Shown here: positions 13,489-20,646 of the stretch, piece by piece
How the letters are laid out: each line of letters begins with the position of its first letter
Position numbering within the stretch: position 1 is the stretch's first letter
Source: CAYPAU01 sp964408825
GTDB lineage: Bacteria > Patescibacteriota > Microgenomatia > Levybacterales > UBA12049
Reading direction: 5' to 3'
Length of the DNA stretch: 24,036 nucleotides
Assembly (NCBI GenBank): GCA_964408825.1
Contig: CAYPAU010000013.1
Span: 1 to 24,036, forward strand
Notes under the pieces: model-generated
Told to the model about the DNA's origin: nothing
The model's input: only the letters and a program-made list of their open reading frames with translations
Database searches by the model: none
Program-made: the position numbers and the translations under genes

Positions 13489-14191
13489 CGAAGTAAAAGA
13501 AATAAAACCTCCAAAGGGATTTGAGCATACTGAAAAATTCGGTGGTGCCCTTGTATCGGATGAAGGTAAAATTATATCTCTTGAAAATAGATCTTTTCAG
13601 GCCGTTGACGAGTGGTTAGGAAATCTTATATCTTCTGGAATTGAGGCAAAGATAAGGGAACAAGAGGGAAGAAAAATAAATATTCTTGATCTTGGAAGTG
13701 GCACTGATTCAGTTGCTTGTAAAGATATAGGGAATAAATATGGGAACCAAGTAAATGTAGTCGGACTTGATCTTTTTCCACAAATTCCAGGAGAAGCCGG
13801 TACTTCTGTTATTCAAGGAAATATCGCAAGTTTGCCTTTTAAGGATGAGTCTTTTGATTTTGTTTTTTCACACAAGGCTTTGGTGTTCCTAGAACATAAG
13901 AGCGATGAAACAGTAGTTAAAGAGATTAACAGGGTTCTTAAGCCTGGAGGATACGCGGTATTGGATTGGGATAGTATTGGTTATATGGATGGACATATCA
14001 GAAAAAATCTTACAGATCTTGCGAGTCAACTTGGTCTTGTTTGGAGAAGTTCGGTTCTAAAAAGAGAAGATAGAATGAGTCAGATGGTTCATGTTCTATT
14101 TAAACCACCAGTTAACCAAGAATTTTTGGCAAAGTTTAGTGAAGTTGATGAAAGATTAGGGCTTAAGGAGAATACAAATGGGGATTCTTAA
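13481..14191 (+). CDS. Class I SAM-dependent methyltransferase (type 11)
   Basis: 236 residues, soluble. SAM motif ILDLGSGTDS (about 68-77), VVGLDLFPQIPGEAG, then VIQGNIASLPFKDESFDFVFSHKALVFLE and EINRVLKPGGYAVLDWDSIGYMDG, the motif order of Methyltransf_11 enzymes. The substrate is unknown. It has no clear promoter or Shine-Dalgarno of its own. Its start overlaps the stop of the glycosyltransferase relic, suggesting it was once coupled to that gene. It overlaps the MFS gene downstream by 14 bases, so methyltransferase and exporter are co-translated. Confidence 0.9.
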   Translation: MSDEVKEIKPPKGFEHTEKFGGALVSDEGKIISLENRSFQAVDEWLGNLISSGIEAKIREQEGRKINILDLGSGTDSVACKDIGNKYGNQVNVVGLDLFPQIPGEAGTSVIQGNIASLPFKDESFDFVFSHKALVFLEHKSDETVVKEINRVLKPGGYAVLDWDSIGYMDGHIRKNLTDLASQLGLVWRSSVLKREDRMSQMVHVLFKPPVNQEFLAKFSEVDERLGLKENTNGDS

Positions 14192-15407
14192 AAATATTCA
14201 GTTTCTGCGGCTTTGGGGTAATCAAGTCCTTCTTCAGGTAGCATTTAACATGTCCAATTTTACCGCCCTTTTGATTTTGGCAGACCGAACTCACTCTCCT
14301 TTTGTTCAAGCACAATTTTATACAGCTCTCACCATCCCTGCTATAATTTTCGGTCTTATTGCAGGGCCAATTGTCGATATCACAAATAGAAAAAGATTGA
14401 TTCTTATAACCGACGCGCTTTTGGCATTCCTTTTCTTTTTATATATCTTCTCTGCAAATGATATTTTTTTTATTCTTCTTCTTGCCTTTCTTACCTCATC
14501 AGTTGCCCGGTTTTTTATACCTGCCGAGGCGGCAACTATCCCTCTTGTTGTTGAAAGAAGAATTTTAAATCACGCCAACAGCTTCTTTCTATTTACACTT
14601 CTAGGCTCAGTTTTACTCGGTTATTCTATGGCAGGTCCTATAATGGAGACTTTCGGAGGGTTAAAAACACAAGGAGAGATTGCACCATTTCTTCTTGCAG
14701 TTCCATTTCTACTTTTAGGTTTTATACTTATGTCCGGCTTTAAGGATATAAAGATAAAAAAACCTAAAGTTCCCGAGGGCCACATCTTTAGAAAAACTTT
14801 TCATCTTTTCGGTGAGACGGTCGATGAGGTGAGAGTAAATAAAAAAATATCCCTTCCTCTTATTCTTCTGGTTTTCATCGAACTTATGATAGGACTTTTA
14901 AGCGTTATGTTTCTTGAATATGTCAGAAGATATCTTCTTTTCCCTTTAACTTCTATAACCTATGTGCTTATGGGGCCTTTAATCTTAGGTCTTGTGATTG
15001 GAGTCGTCGTATTGGGAAGGGTGGAAAGCGATTTGGGAAGAAGAAAATCTATTTTTCTTTCATTGATTGCAACAGGTGCAATCCTTATTCTGATTGGAGC
15101 AAGTCCGATATTTTTTGGTACTTTTATAACAAGAATTGTTGCAGTTATCTGCGCATTTTTTATAGGAATTCTTATTGTCATGATTGCAGTTCAGGCAAGA
15201 ACGATTCTTCAGACAAATGCCAAGGAGCAGATGCACGGCCGGATCTTTTCGTTTCTTGATGTTTTAATTGCGATTGCCATCCCCGTCCCTGTTTTAATAA
15301 CTGGATTTTTGGCAGACAGAGTTAGTCTTCTCGCCGCCCTTATATTTGTAGGAGGGATAGTTGTAATCCTGACATATCTTGGAAATAAATTCCTTCTGAC
15401 AAAGTGA
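14178..15407 (+). CDS. MFS transporter (exporter type)
   Basis: 409 residues with about 11-12 hydrophobic segments. Major facilitator features: ADRTHSPFVQAQFYTALTIPAIIFGLIAGPIVDITNRKRLILITDALLAF, with the loop 2-3 motif G.i.D...RkR, and a second-half equivalent GRVESDLGRRKSIF. This is the DHA3/macrolide-efflux-like layout. The start is supported by AAGGAG, seven bases before the ATG at 14178. It is one of few genes here with a normal ribosome binding site, which fits an internal operon position. The preceding methyltransferase suggests export of a modified small molecule, but the substrate is unknown. Confidence 0.9.
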   Translation: MGILKNIQFLRLWGNQVLLQVAFNMSNFTALLILADRTHSPFVQAQFYTALTIPAIIFGLIAGPIVDITNRKRLILITDALLAFLFFLYIFSANDIFFILLLAFLTSSVARFFIPAEAATIPLVVERRILNHANSFFLFTLLGSVLLGYSMAGPIMETFGGLKTQGEIAPFLLAVPFLLLGFILMSGFKDIKIKKPKVPEGHIFRKTFHLFGETVDEVRVNKKISLPLILLVFIELMIGLLSVMFLEYVRRYLLFPLTSITYVLMGPLILGLVIGVVVLGRVESDLGRRKSIFLSLIATGAILILIGASPIFFGTFITRIVAVICAFFIGILIVMIAVQARTILQTNAKEQMHGRIFSFLDVLIAIAIPVPVLITGFLADRVSLLAALIFVGGIVVILTYLGNKFLLTK

Positions 15408-15413
15408 TATAAT
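15405..15413 (+). promoter_or_regulatory. Extended -10 promoter of the hydrolase gene (leaderless)
   Basis: TGATATAAT: TG 15405-15406, TATAAT 15408-15413. It overlaps the MFS stop codon. The ATG at 15420 is six bases on. Confidence 0.75.
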
Positions 15414-15419
15414 CGGCCT

Positions 15420-16595
15420 ATGGATGATCCAGAAATTCCCGGACAGGAGGAAAATGTAGATCAACTCTCTCCAGAAACTGGTTCGGGACAAGAAGGAATA
15501 GGATTTTCAACAAAGGCTCAAGGAGAATTTCTGGGAGGAAGCTCTCAGGAAGTAAAACCCTTAATTCCTCAACAGCATCCGAAAGAAACAGGAATTCATA
15601 TACATAAAACTATCGAAGTAAACGGAAAAGAAATGGGGTATTACGAAACAGGACCTGAAGATGCAGAATATACAGTTTTGAATATTTCAGGGCTGGGTGC
15701 GGGTTCGGGCGAGGGAAATCTAAGATTAGATAATGCATTAAACGGTAGAGTGGAAGGATCTATAGGAATGCAAGCGCTCCGAGAGAATTTGCCAAAAGGT
15801 GCTCAGAAGATTGAGGAAACTGTTCAGAGCCTTGAAGGAAGATATCGAACTATTACACCTCAGCTTCCTGGATTTGGCTATTCCGAAGCTCTCGAAAATC
15901 CTACGCTCGATAATCTTGCAGATCACTTAGCAGATTTTATGAAGAAAAAAGGATTAACAAATTCAATTTTATTCGGGTCTTCTATGGGAGGAACTCTTGC
16001 TATTAGAATTGCTGCTCGTCATCCCGAGTTGGCGAGAGCACTTGCTCTTCAAGGAATAATGACCCAACCGGATGACCTACGCGAATCAGATTATAAAAGG
16101 ATACAAACTTTCACCAATGCTCATGTAAGGCGGATTATTGAACTCCCAGGAGTGTCCTGGTTTGCAAAACAGATATTAAAGCAGGGTACAAGATTCCAGG
16201 ATGACTTTAAAGTGGCTGATGAACAAGGAAAAAGACAAATGTTACGTGATACTGGTAAAGCTGAAGTTCATTCCTACATGCTTGCACTGCAGGGAATAGG
16301 ACAAGATTTGGGAGAGGAGATAAATAATATTAACGCTCCTGTAGTGTTATTAGACGGTGAAAATTCAGTTGTAGTTTCGATAGATAAAACAAAGAAAATT
16401 GCAGGAAGATTTCATCCGGAAATTAGCGACGAAGACCCAAGGGAAAATTTAAGAAAAAAGATTGCGGAAAGACAGGTGCTATTTTATAAAATAGGCGGGG
16501 TTACCGGAGAGCATGCCCACAGCGTTCTCAATACATTTCCCGAAGGAATGGCTGTAATGATAAACCACGCAATTAGCAATTACTTCAAAGTTTGA
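15420..16595 (+). CDS. Alpha/beta hydrolase
   Basis: 391 residues, longer than a minimal fold (about 270). Residues 1-60 are a charged, Gln/Glu-rich extension without signal peptide. The hydrolase proper has YRTITPQLPGFGYSEA (oxyanion region), the nucleophile elbow GSSMGG with Ser 188, an acid candidate in VVLLDGENSVV and a His candidate in GEHAHSVLNTFPEG. Extra segments before the elbow (about 95-130) look like an insertion or lid. The substrate is unknown. It has a leaderless promoter, and its stop is two bases before the first mutM relic. Confidence 0.9.
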   Translation: MDDPEIPGQEENVDQLSPETGSGQEGIGFSTKAQGEFLGGSSQEVKPLIPQQHPKETGIHIHKTIEVNGKEMGYYETGPEDAEYTVLNISGLGAGSGEGNLRLDNALNGRVEGSIGMQALRENLPKGAQKIEETVQSLEGRYRTITPQLPGFGYSEALENPTLDNLADHLADFMKKKGLTNSILFGSSMGGTLAIRIAARHPELARALALQGIMTQPDDLRESDYKRIQTFTNAHVRRIIELPGVSWFAKQILKQGTRFQDDFKVADEQGKRQMLRDTGKAEVHSYMLALQGIGQDLGEEINNINAPVVLLDGENSVVVSIDKTKKIAGRFHPEISDEDPRENLRKKIAERQVLFYKIGGVTGEHAHSVLNTFPEGMAVMINHAISNYFKV

Positions 16596-16597
16596 TT

Positions 16598-16633
16598 ATG
16601 CCGGAATTGTCACAAGTTAAATTTCCACAATAA
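16598..16633 (+). pseudogene. Possible first relic of the mutM start
   Basis: Twelve codons reading MPELSQVKFPQ then stop. MutM starts MPELPEV, which is nearly invariant because the N-terminal Pro is catalytic. A chance MPEL..V exactly upstream of mutM is unlikely, but the match is short, so this is less certain than the copy at 16710. Confidence 0.45.
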
Positions 16634-16670
16634 TAAATTATAGTTAGGCTTCTGGAAGAATCAGAAGTAA

Positions 16671-16696
16671 TGTATAATATACTAACTTATTATACA
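16671..16696. promoter_or_regulatory. Inverted repeat TGTATAAT...ATTATACA
   Basis: An 8-bp perfect inverted repeat (16671-16678 with 16689-16696, 10-base gap) containing a TATAAT on each strand. It could be overlapping -10 elements or an operator for the 16710 start. Confidence 0.5.
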
Positions 16697-16709
16697 TTGA
16701 GGAAATTGT

Positions 16710-16742
16710 ATGCCTGAATTACCGGAGGTAGACCCCACTTAG
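16710..16742 (+). pseudogene. Second relic of the mutM start
   Basis: Reads MPELPEVDPT then TAG. The first seven residues equal those of the real MutM at 16792 but with different wobble bases (CCT/CCG, TTA/CTT, CCG/CCC, GTA/GTG). It has its own GAGGA at 16699-16703, six bases upstream, so it was a real start. The homology ends just before a G+C palindrome at 16741. This is the same arrangement as the trpS stub. Confidence 0.82.
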
Positions 16743-16760
16743 CCCCGCCATGGCGGGGCT
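16741..16760. repeat. Perfect 20-bp G+C palindrome between mutM relic and mutM
   Basis: AGCCCCGCCATGGCGGGGCT, a perfect inverted repeat starting inside the relic's stop codon, followed by TTCGAGGGGCGGGAAC. There is no T run, so it is not a standard terminator. It resembles the TCCGCCAGCTGGCGGA palindrome in the dehydratase gene at 21766. Confidence 0.85.
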
Positions 16761-16778
16761 TCGAGGGGCGGGAACAAT

Positions 16779-16784
16779 TATAAT
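16779..16784 (+). promoter_or_regulatory. -10 box of mutM (leaderless)
   Basis: TATAAT 16779-16784. The mutM ATG at 16792 is seven bases on. The promoter lies downstream of the palindrome, so the present gene does not depend on the relic's promoter. Confidence 0.75.
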
Positions 16785-16791
16785 ATAAAGT

Positions 16792-17682
16792 ATGCCGGAA
16801 CTTCCCGAGGTGGAGACTATACGATTAGGTTTGCAAAAATATCTTGTTGGGCACAAGATTGAGGAGGTTGATATAAGACTCCCCAAGATGGTTCAGGGAG
16901 ATCTTAAAAACGTTGAGGGCGCCAAAATTACCGCAGTCCGGAGATTCGGCAAAGGCCTCGTCATAGATTTATCCAACAAATATTCTCTGGCAATTCACAT
17001 AAAACTCACAGGACAGCTAATTTACCGGGGACCCAATCTTAAAGAAAAAGTTGTCCTTTCAAAAAAGGCCGGAGACTCTTTGCCAAGCTCAAGAACCCAT
17101 GTAATTTTTAAACTGGACAGCCCGCCTTCGCTAAAGCTTCGGCGAGGTGAAAGCGGATTTTTGTACTACAACGATCTTCGCCAGTTTGGATGGATCAAAA
17201 TAGTTCAAAGTTCAAAGTTAAAAGATTTAAGTTTTTTTAGAGACCTGGGCCCTGAACTCCTTCCTTCGTCAGGACAAGCTTTCTTAAGTTTGGAAATGTT
17301 TAAAAAAATAGTCAAATTATCAAACACGGCAATAAAGCCACTTTTGATGGATCAGAAAAGAATTGGGGGGATTGGCAATATTTATGCCAATGACGGGCTT
17401 TGGGAAGCAAAGATTAATCCTCAAAGAAGAGCAGGGACTTTGACTGATGCGGAGATTAGAAAACTTTATGACTCGCTTTTAAAAGTTTTAAAAGCAGGAT
17501 TTAAATACAAAGGCGCTTCAGAACTTCAATTTGTTAATGCGAAGGGGGAGGAAGGGGAATATCAAAATCACAGTTTGGTTTACGGAAGAGAAGGGGAGCA
17601 ATGCAGAAGATGCGGAAATACCATTAAAAAAATATATTTCGGCGGCCGCGGCACCTACTATTGCCCCGCCTGTCAACGCTAA
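16792..17682 (+). CDS. mutM: Formamidopyrimidine-DNA glycosylase
   Basis: DNA repair glycosylase/AP lyase that removes oxidised purines such as 8-oxoguanine. 296 residues, slightly longer than usual (about 270-275). Seen: catalytic Pro2 and Glu3 in MPELPEVET, the beta-hairpin Lys in RRFGKGLVIDL, LTGQL, the NDLRQFGW segment, the helix-two-turn-helix region with GIGNIYANDGLWEAKINP, and a C-terminal C-x2-C...C-x2-C zinc finger (CRRCG ... GRGTYYCPACQ). Extra length comes from three in-frame repeats: class B at 17121-17156, a heptad array at 17201-17235, and a short class C at 17263-17280. Two relics of its own start lie upstream. Confidence 0.96.
   Translation: MPELPEVETIRLGLQKYLVGHKIEEVDIRLPKMVQGDLKNVEGAKITAVRRFGKGLVIDLSNKYSLAIHIKLTGQLIYRGPNLKEKVVLSKKAGDSLPSSRTHVIFKLDSPPSLKLRRGESGFLYYNDLRQFGWIKIVQSSKLKDLSFFRDLGPELLPSSGQAFLSLEMFKKIVKLSNTAIKPLLMDQKRIGGIGNIYANDGLWEAKINPQRRAGTLTDAEIRKLYDSLLKVLKAGFKYKGASELQFVNAKGEEGEYQNHSLVYGREGEQCRRCGNTIKKIYFGGRGTYYCPACQR
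17121..17156. repeat. Class B palindromic element inside mutM
   Basis: CCTTCGCTAAAGCTTCGG core with CGCC/GGCG arms (17123-17126 / 17141-17144) and a GAAAGCGG tail. It adds about 12 residues (SPPSLKLRRGES) in frame before the conserved NDLRQFG segment. Same family as 3396-3435. Confidence 0.8.
17201..17235 (+). repeat. Heptad array inside mutM
   Basis: Five units of the type AAGTTNN (tagttca, aagttca, aagttaa, aagattt, aagtttt). In frame, encoding VQSSKLKDLSF. Confidence 0.78.
17263..17280 (+). repeat. Short class C element in mutM
   Basis: CCTTCG followed directly by TCAGGACAAGC, a short form of the elements in trpS and the glycosyltransferase, encoding PSSGQA after LGPELL. Confidence 0.6.
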
Positions 17683-17710
17683 AGGTTAAAGATTTCTACT
17701 TTTGTATATT

Positions 17711-17740
17711 ACTGTATTATATATTAATATATAATACAGT
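17711..17740. repeat. Perfect 30-bp AT-rich palindrome downstream of mutM
   Basis: Two 15-base arms with no gap: ACTGTATTATATATT at 17711-17725 and its exact reverse complement at 17726-17740. It contains TATAAT-like boxes on both strands. It lies in the 115-base gap between mutM and the next gene, and no T run follows. It may be an operator, a replication- or recombination-related cruciform, or a bidirectional terminator. The rest of the gap shows nothing recognisable apart from the promoter at 17782. Confidence 0.85.
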
Positions 17741-17781
17741 GGGAGCTACAACTACTAAGAATAGATTTTAAGCTTCGTTAG

Positions 17782-17790
17782 TGCTAAAAT
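17782..17790 (+). promoter_or_regulatory. Extended -10 promoter of the 17798 methyltransferase
   Basis: TGCTAAAAT: TG 17782-17783, TAAAAT 17785-17790. The ATG at 17798 is seven bases on (leaderless). Confidence 0.65.
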
Positions 17791-17797
17791 ACCCCGC

Positions 17798-18721
17798 ATG
17801 AGCTTAGAGCTTCGAGAGGGACTTGCCTTTCATCGAAAATTATCGACCCCTTTATGGGAGGAAAAAACGTTTGCTGACAATTTAGAAGCTCCTCAGCATC
17901 AGGAGGGAATAAGACTAGATAGGCTTGTGATACTACCCGCATATCAAGATGCGGTTTGCCCGGTTCTTGAAAGACACATTGATCAAGGAGATTTAACTCC
18001 AGTAATCGAAGTAGGATGCGGAACCGGATCTTTCTCGCAAGATCTTGCTCCTGAATGGCTGAAGCCAAGACTTGTAAGCTTCGATCTTAATATGCATTCT
18101 CTAAAATTTCTGGCTGAGAAAGATAGTGATGCTCAATTATTCCGCGGGAGTTCCTATAGAATTCCCATTAGGGATGACGCAGTCTCAACTTTAATAGGTT
18201 TTTCTTCTTTTGATTCAATGCTCTATTTGCCAGTTGCGCTGGGAGAGGTGAGAAGAGTTTTAATGCCAAGAGGAAAACTTCTTTTATTTCAAGACTTAAC
18301 TACAGACTTGTATGAATCAGGAAAGGGAAGTGGTCTTCGGAGTGCCGAGGATTATCATAAAATTTTAATAGAAGAAGCAGAAAATCAGGGATTTATAATA
18401 TTGGAAGGGACAGAAGATTTGTTGGAAGCTGAAAGTGTTGAGCCAATAACTTCTGTTAGAGAAAGAATACCGGAGTTCGAACTGGATGAAATGCCTTTTC
18501 CTTTAATTATGATTTGGGATAGGGGTTATGTTTGGCCTCCAAGAACGAGAAGTAGTGATACAAGAAATACACAAAACACAAAAGAGGAAATAATGGAAGA
18601 TTTGGCTCAAGGAATACCAAAAATGCAGAAGGAAGGATTATTCGATAATCTAGATGCAAAAGCTGGCGACTTAATTTCAGTATTGAAAATGAGACACTTA
18701 GTTCTTCAAAAACCGCTTTAA
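17798..18721 (+). CDS. Class I SAM-dependent methyltransferase
   Basis: 307 residues. SAM-binding motif VIEVGCGTGSFSQDL (about 69-83), LVSFDLNMHSLKFL, GSSYRIPIRDDAVSTLIGFSSFDSMLY and EVRRVLMPRGKLLLFQDL define a Methyltransf_11-like domain. The N-terminal 65 residues and a long C-terminal part (about 180-307), with acidic stretches and a DRGYVWPPRTRS segment, are not recognised. A degenerate period-7 run at 18559-18586 encodes part of the tail. The substrate is unknown. Single-gene unit with its own leaderless promoter. It is the third methyltransferase in six kilobases. Confidence 0.85.
   Translation: MSLELREGLAFHRKLSTPLWEEKTFADNLEAPQHQEGIRLDRLVILPAYQDAVCPVLERHIDQGDLTPVIEVGCGTGSFSQDLAPEWLKPRLVSFDLNMHSLKFLAEKDSDAQLFRGSSYRIPIRDDAVSTLIGFSSFDSMLYLPVALGEVRRVLMPRGKLLLFQDLTTDLYESGKGSGLRSAEDYHKILIEEAENQGFIILEGTEDLLEAESVEPITSVRERIPEFELDEMPFPLIMIWDRGYVWPPRTRSSDTRNTQNTKEEIMEDLAQGIPKMQKEGLFDNLDAKAGDLISVLKMRHLVLQKPL
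18559..18586 (+). repeat. Weak heptad array in the 17798 methyltransferase
   Basis: Four degenerate units (tacaaga, aatacac, aaaacac, aaaagag). Weaker than the other arrays and partly explainable by A-richness. Confidence 0.4.
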
Positions 18722-18727
18722 TCATAA

Positions 18728-18755
18728 TTGACAAGTTCTTGTATTTTGATACGAT
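18728..18755 (+). promoter_or_regulatory. pyrH promoter
   Basis: TTGACA 18728-18733, a 16-base spacer, a TACGAT-like -10 at 18750-18755. Unlike most promoters here, it leaves a leader of about 40 bases. Confidence 0.55.
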
Positions 18756-18774
18756 AGGTGGTAACATACTTTCT

Positions 18775-18800
18775 TAGCACTTGAGAATCGTGCTATTTTT
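18775..18800 (+). terminator. Terminator-like hairpin abutting the pyrH start codon
   Basis: TAGCAC (18775-18780) pairs with GTGCTA (18790-18795) across a nine-base loop, followed by five T and immediately by the ATG at 18801. It has the form of an intrinsic terminator placed inside the gene's own leader, so attenuation or start-codon masking is possible. The stem is only six pairs. Confidence 0.5.
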
Positions 18801-19514
18801 ATGGGCAGTAATAATAACAAGAAAGAGAAAATTGTAATGTCCATAGGGGGATCTCTTATAGTCCCCAACGGAGGAATCAATATTGATTTCCTCAAGAAGC
18901 TCAACGGGTTTATCCGAGCACAACTGGCGAACAACAAAAACCGCCAGTTTTTTTTGGTTACAGGAGGCGGATCAATCGCCCGAACCTACCGTGATGCGGG
19001 ACGCGATGTCGTAGGACACGAGCTTACCCGCGATGATCTCGACTGGTTAGGAATCCACACTACTAAGCTCAATGCCCATCTAGTTCGTACTATCTTTCGT
19101 GACATCGCTCACCCTTATATTCTTAAGCACTATGAAATTATAAGAAAAGTTACAGAGCCTGTAGTGGTTGCCGCTGGTTGGAAACCCGGTTGGTCTACAG
19201 ACTTTGATGCAATCTTACTCTGTGAAGATTACGGAGCAAGAACTGTCTTAAATCTCACAAATATCGATAAGGTTTATGACAAGGACCCAAAACAAAACGC
19301 ATCGGCAAAATCCTTCGATAAAATTTCTTGGAAGAACTTTCGAAAAATTGTCGGAGACATATGGTCTCCGGGAATTAATGCTTCTTTTGATCCGGTTGTT
19401 ACCAAAAAGGCACAAGAACTAGGGGTGACTGTCGTGGTTCTTAAGGGAGACGATTTTGAAAATCTTCAGAATTATTTTGACGGCAAGAAATTCGTGGGAA
19501 CGGTGATAAAGTAG
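18801..19514 (+). CDS. pyrH: UMP kinase, archaeal-type
   Basis: 237-residue amino-acid-kinase-fold enzyme phosphorylating UMP to UDP. Seen: KIVMSIGGSLIVPNGGI (phosphate-binding N-terminus), FFLVTGGGSIARTYRDAG, VVVAAGWKPGWSTDFDAILLCEDYGARTVLNLTNIDKVYDKDPK (the D.DA and TNIDGVY-like motifs) and a C-terminal VVLKGDD. The sequence style is that of archaeal UMP kinases rather than the usual bacterial PyrH. The start at 18801 keeps the first beta strand; an ATG at 18837 would cut it. It has no Shine-Dalgarno. An octad array starts at its stop codon. Confidence 0.88.
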   Translation: MGSNNNKKEKIVMSIGGSLIVPNGGINIDFLKKLNGFIRAQLANNKNRQFFLVTGGGSIARTYRDAGRDVVGHELTRDDLDWLGIHTTKLNAHLVRTIFRDIAHPYILKHYEIIRKVTEPVVVAAGWKPGWSTDFDAILLCEDYGARTVLNLTNIDKVYDKDPKQNASAKSFDKISWKNFRKIVGDIWSPGINASFDPVVTKKAQELGVTVVVLKGDDFENLQNYFDGKKFVGTVIK

Positions 19515-19584
19515 ATTGCTAAATTGTTGGATTGCTAAATTGTTATATAATGTTTCAACAATCAGACAATAGAACAGTCTAACA
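19513..19584 (+). repeat. Octad (8-bp period) array filling the pyrH-recF gap
   Basis: Nine 8-base units from the pyrH stop codon up to the recF start: (A/G)GATTGCT and AAATTGTT alternate twice, then ATATAATG, then four units ending in ACA. The whole intergenic region is repeat, including a promoter. Confidence 0.82.
19524..19551 (+). promoter_or_regulatory. recF promoter within the octad array
   Basis: TTGTTG 19524-19529, a 16-base spacer, TATAAT 19546-19551. It predicts a leader of about 27 bases without a Shine-Dalgarno. Confidence 0.5.
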
Positions 19585-20646
19585 ATGTTTTTAAAGTCTT
19601 TAACTCTCCAAAACTTCCGAAATTACGAAAAGGCGCAGTTTAACTTAGATAAAGATACTATTATTATTGTCGGACCCAATACTTCCGGAAAAACTAATTT
19701 CACCGAAAGTATCTCAATCCTCTCTTTGGGTAAAAGTCCCCGCGCTGACAAAGATGAAGAATTTATAAGATTTGGTGAAACTTCTGCAAAAATTACAGGC
19801 GAGATGGGCAAATTAGACGACAAGGAACCAATACAGCTCCAAGTTATTCTTGCTAAACAGGGGGAAAAATTAAGTAAAAAATATACTGTAAATAAAGTTT
19901 CAAAGAGAAGAGTAGACTTTGCAGGCAATCTTCTTACGGTTCTTTTTTCCCCCGAGGATTTAGATATTATAATCGGCGGTCCGAGCCTTCGCCGGAGGCT
20001 TCTCAACGAAATCCTTGAACAGACAGATAGAGACTATCGAAATGCCTATACTGTTTATGAAAAAGCGCTAAGACAGAGGAACGCACTTCTTTATAATGCC
20101 CGGGAGACTGGACAGCGGAATGAGAAACAGTTCGAGTACTGGGACAAACTTATTATAGAAAATGGCAATATTGTGACAAAAAAAAGAGAGGAACTAATAG
20201 AAAATATAAACAATTTCCCAAAAGATATTTTTGATTTTGTGGCTTTCTATGACAAAAGTACGATCTCGGCAGAAAGACTGGCAAAATATAAAGATGCAGA
20301 AGTCGCTTCTGGCGTAACATTAGTAGGTCCTCATCGCGATGATGTCAGCTTTTCTATGCTTTTGGGTAATTCGACTCATGATATAAAATCTTTTGGCTCC
20401 CGTGGACAGCAAAGACTCACGGTCCTACAGCTGAAGCTTGTTGAACTAGCAATTATTGAGGAAAAAATGGGGGCCCGGCCTGTTTTAATTTTGGATGATA
20501 TATTCTCGGAGCTTGACTCCGAACATATTAAGTTAATTTTTGAAATTTTAGGCAAGCAGCAAACATTTATTACGACCACACATAAGGAGTTTCTGTCGAA
20601 TAAAGTTACAGATAATGCTTCTATGGTAGAATTAAAATTAAAGTGA
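19585..20646 (+). CDS. recF: DNA replication and repair protein RecF
   Basis: SMC-like ATPase that helps load RecA at single-strand gaps. 353 residues, normal length. Seen: KSLTLQNFRNYEKAQF, Walker A GPNTSGKT (30-37; the second Gly of the usual GxNGxGKT is Thr), LLNEILEQTDRDY, the YKDAEVASGVTLVGPHRDDVSF segment, the ABC signature SRGQQR (about 272-277) and Walker B with D-loop PVLILDDIFSELD (about 299-311). It overlaps the next gene as GTGA. Start ATG 19585. Confidence 0.95.
   Translation: MFLKSLTLQNFRNYEKAQFNLDKDTIIIVGPNTSGKTNFTESISILSLGKSPRADKDEEFIRFGETSAKITGEMGKLDDKEPIQLQVILAKQGEKLSKKYTVNKVSKRRVDFAGNLLTVLFSPEDLDIIIGGPSLRRRLLNEILEQTDRDYRNAYTVYEKALRQRNALLYNARETGQRNEKQFEYWDKLIIENGNIVTKKREELIENINNFPKDIFDFVAFYDKSTISAERLAKYKDAEVASGVTLVGPHRDDVSFSMLLGNSTHDIKSFGSRGQQRLTVLQLKLVELAIIEEKMGARPVLILDDIFSELDSEHIKLIFEILGKQQTFITTTHKEFLSNKVTDNASMVELKLK

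Noticed and set aside
18837..19514. Shorter pyrH start at 18837
   Set aside because: It would remove the first beta strand (KIV) of the kinase fold.
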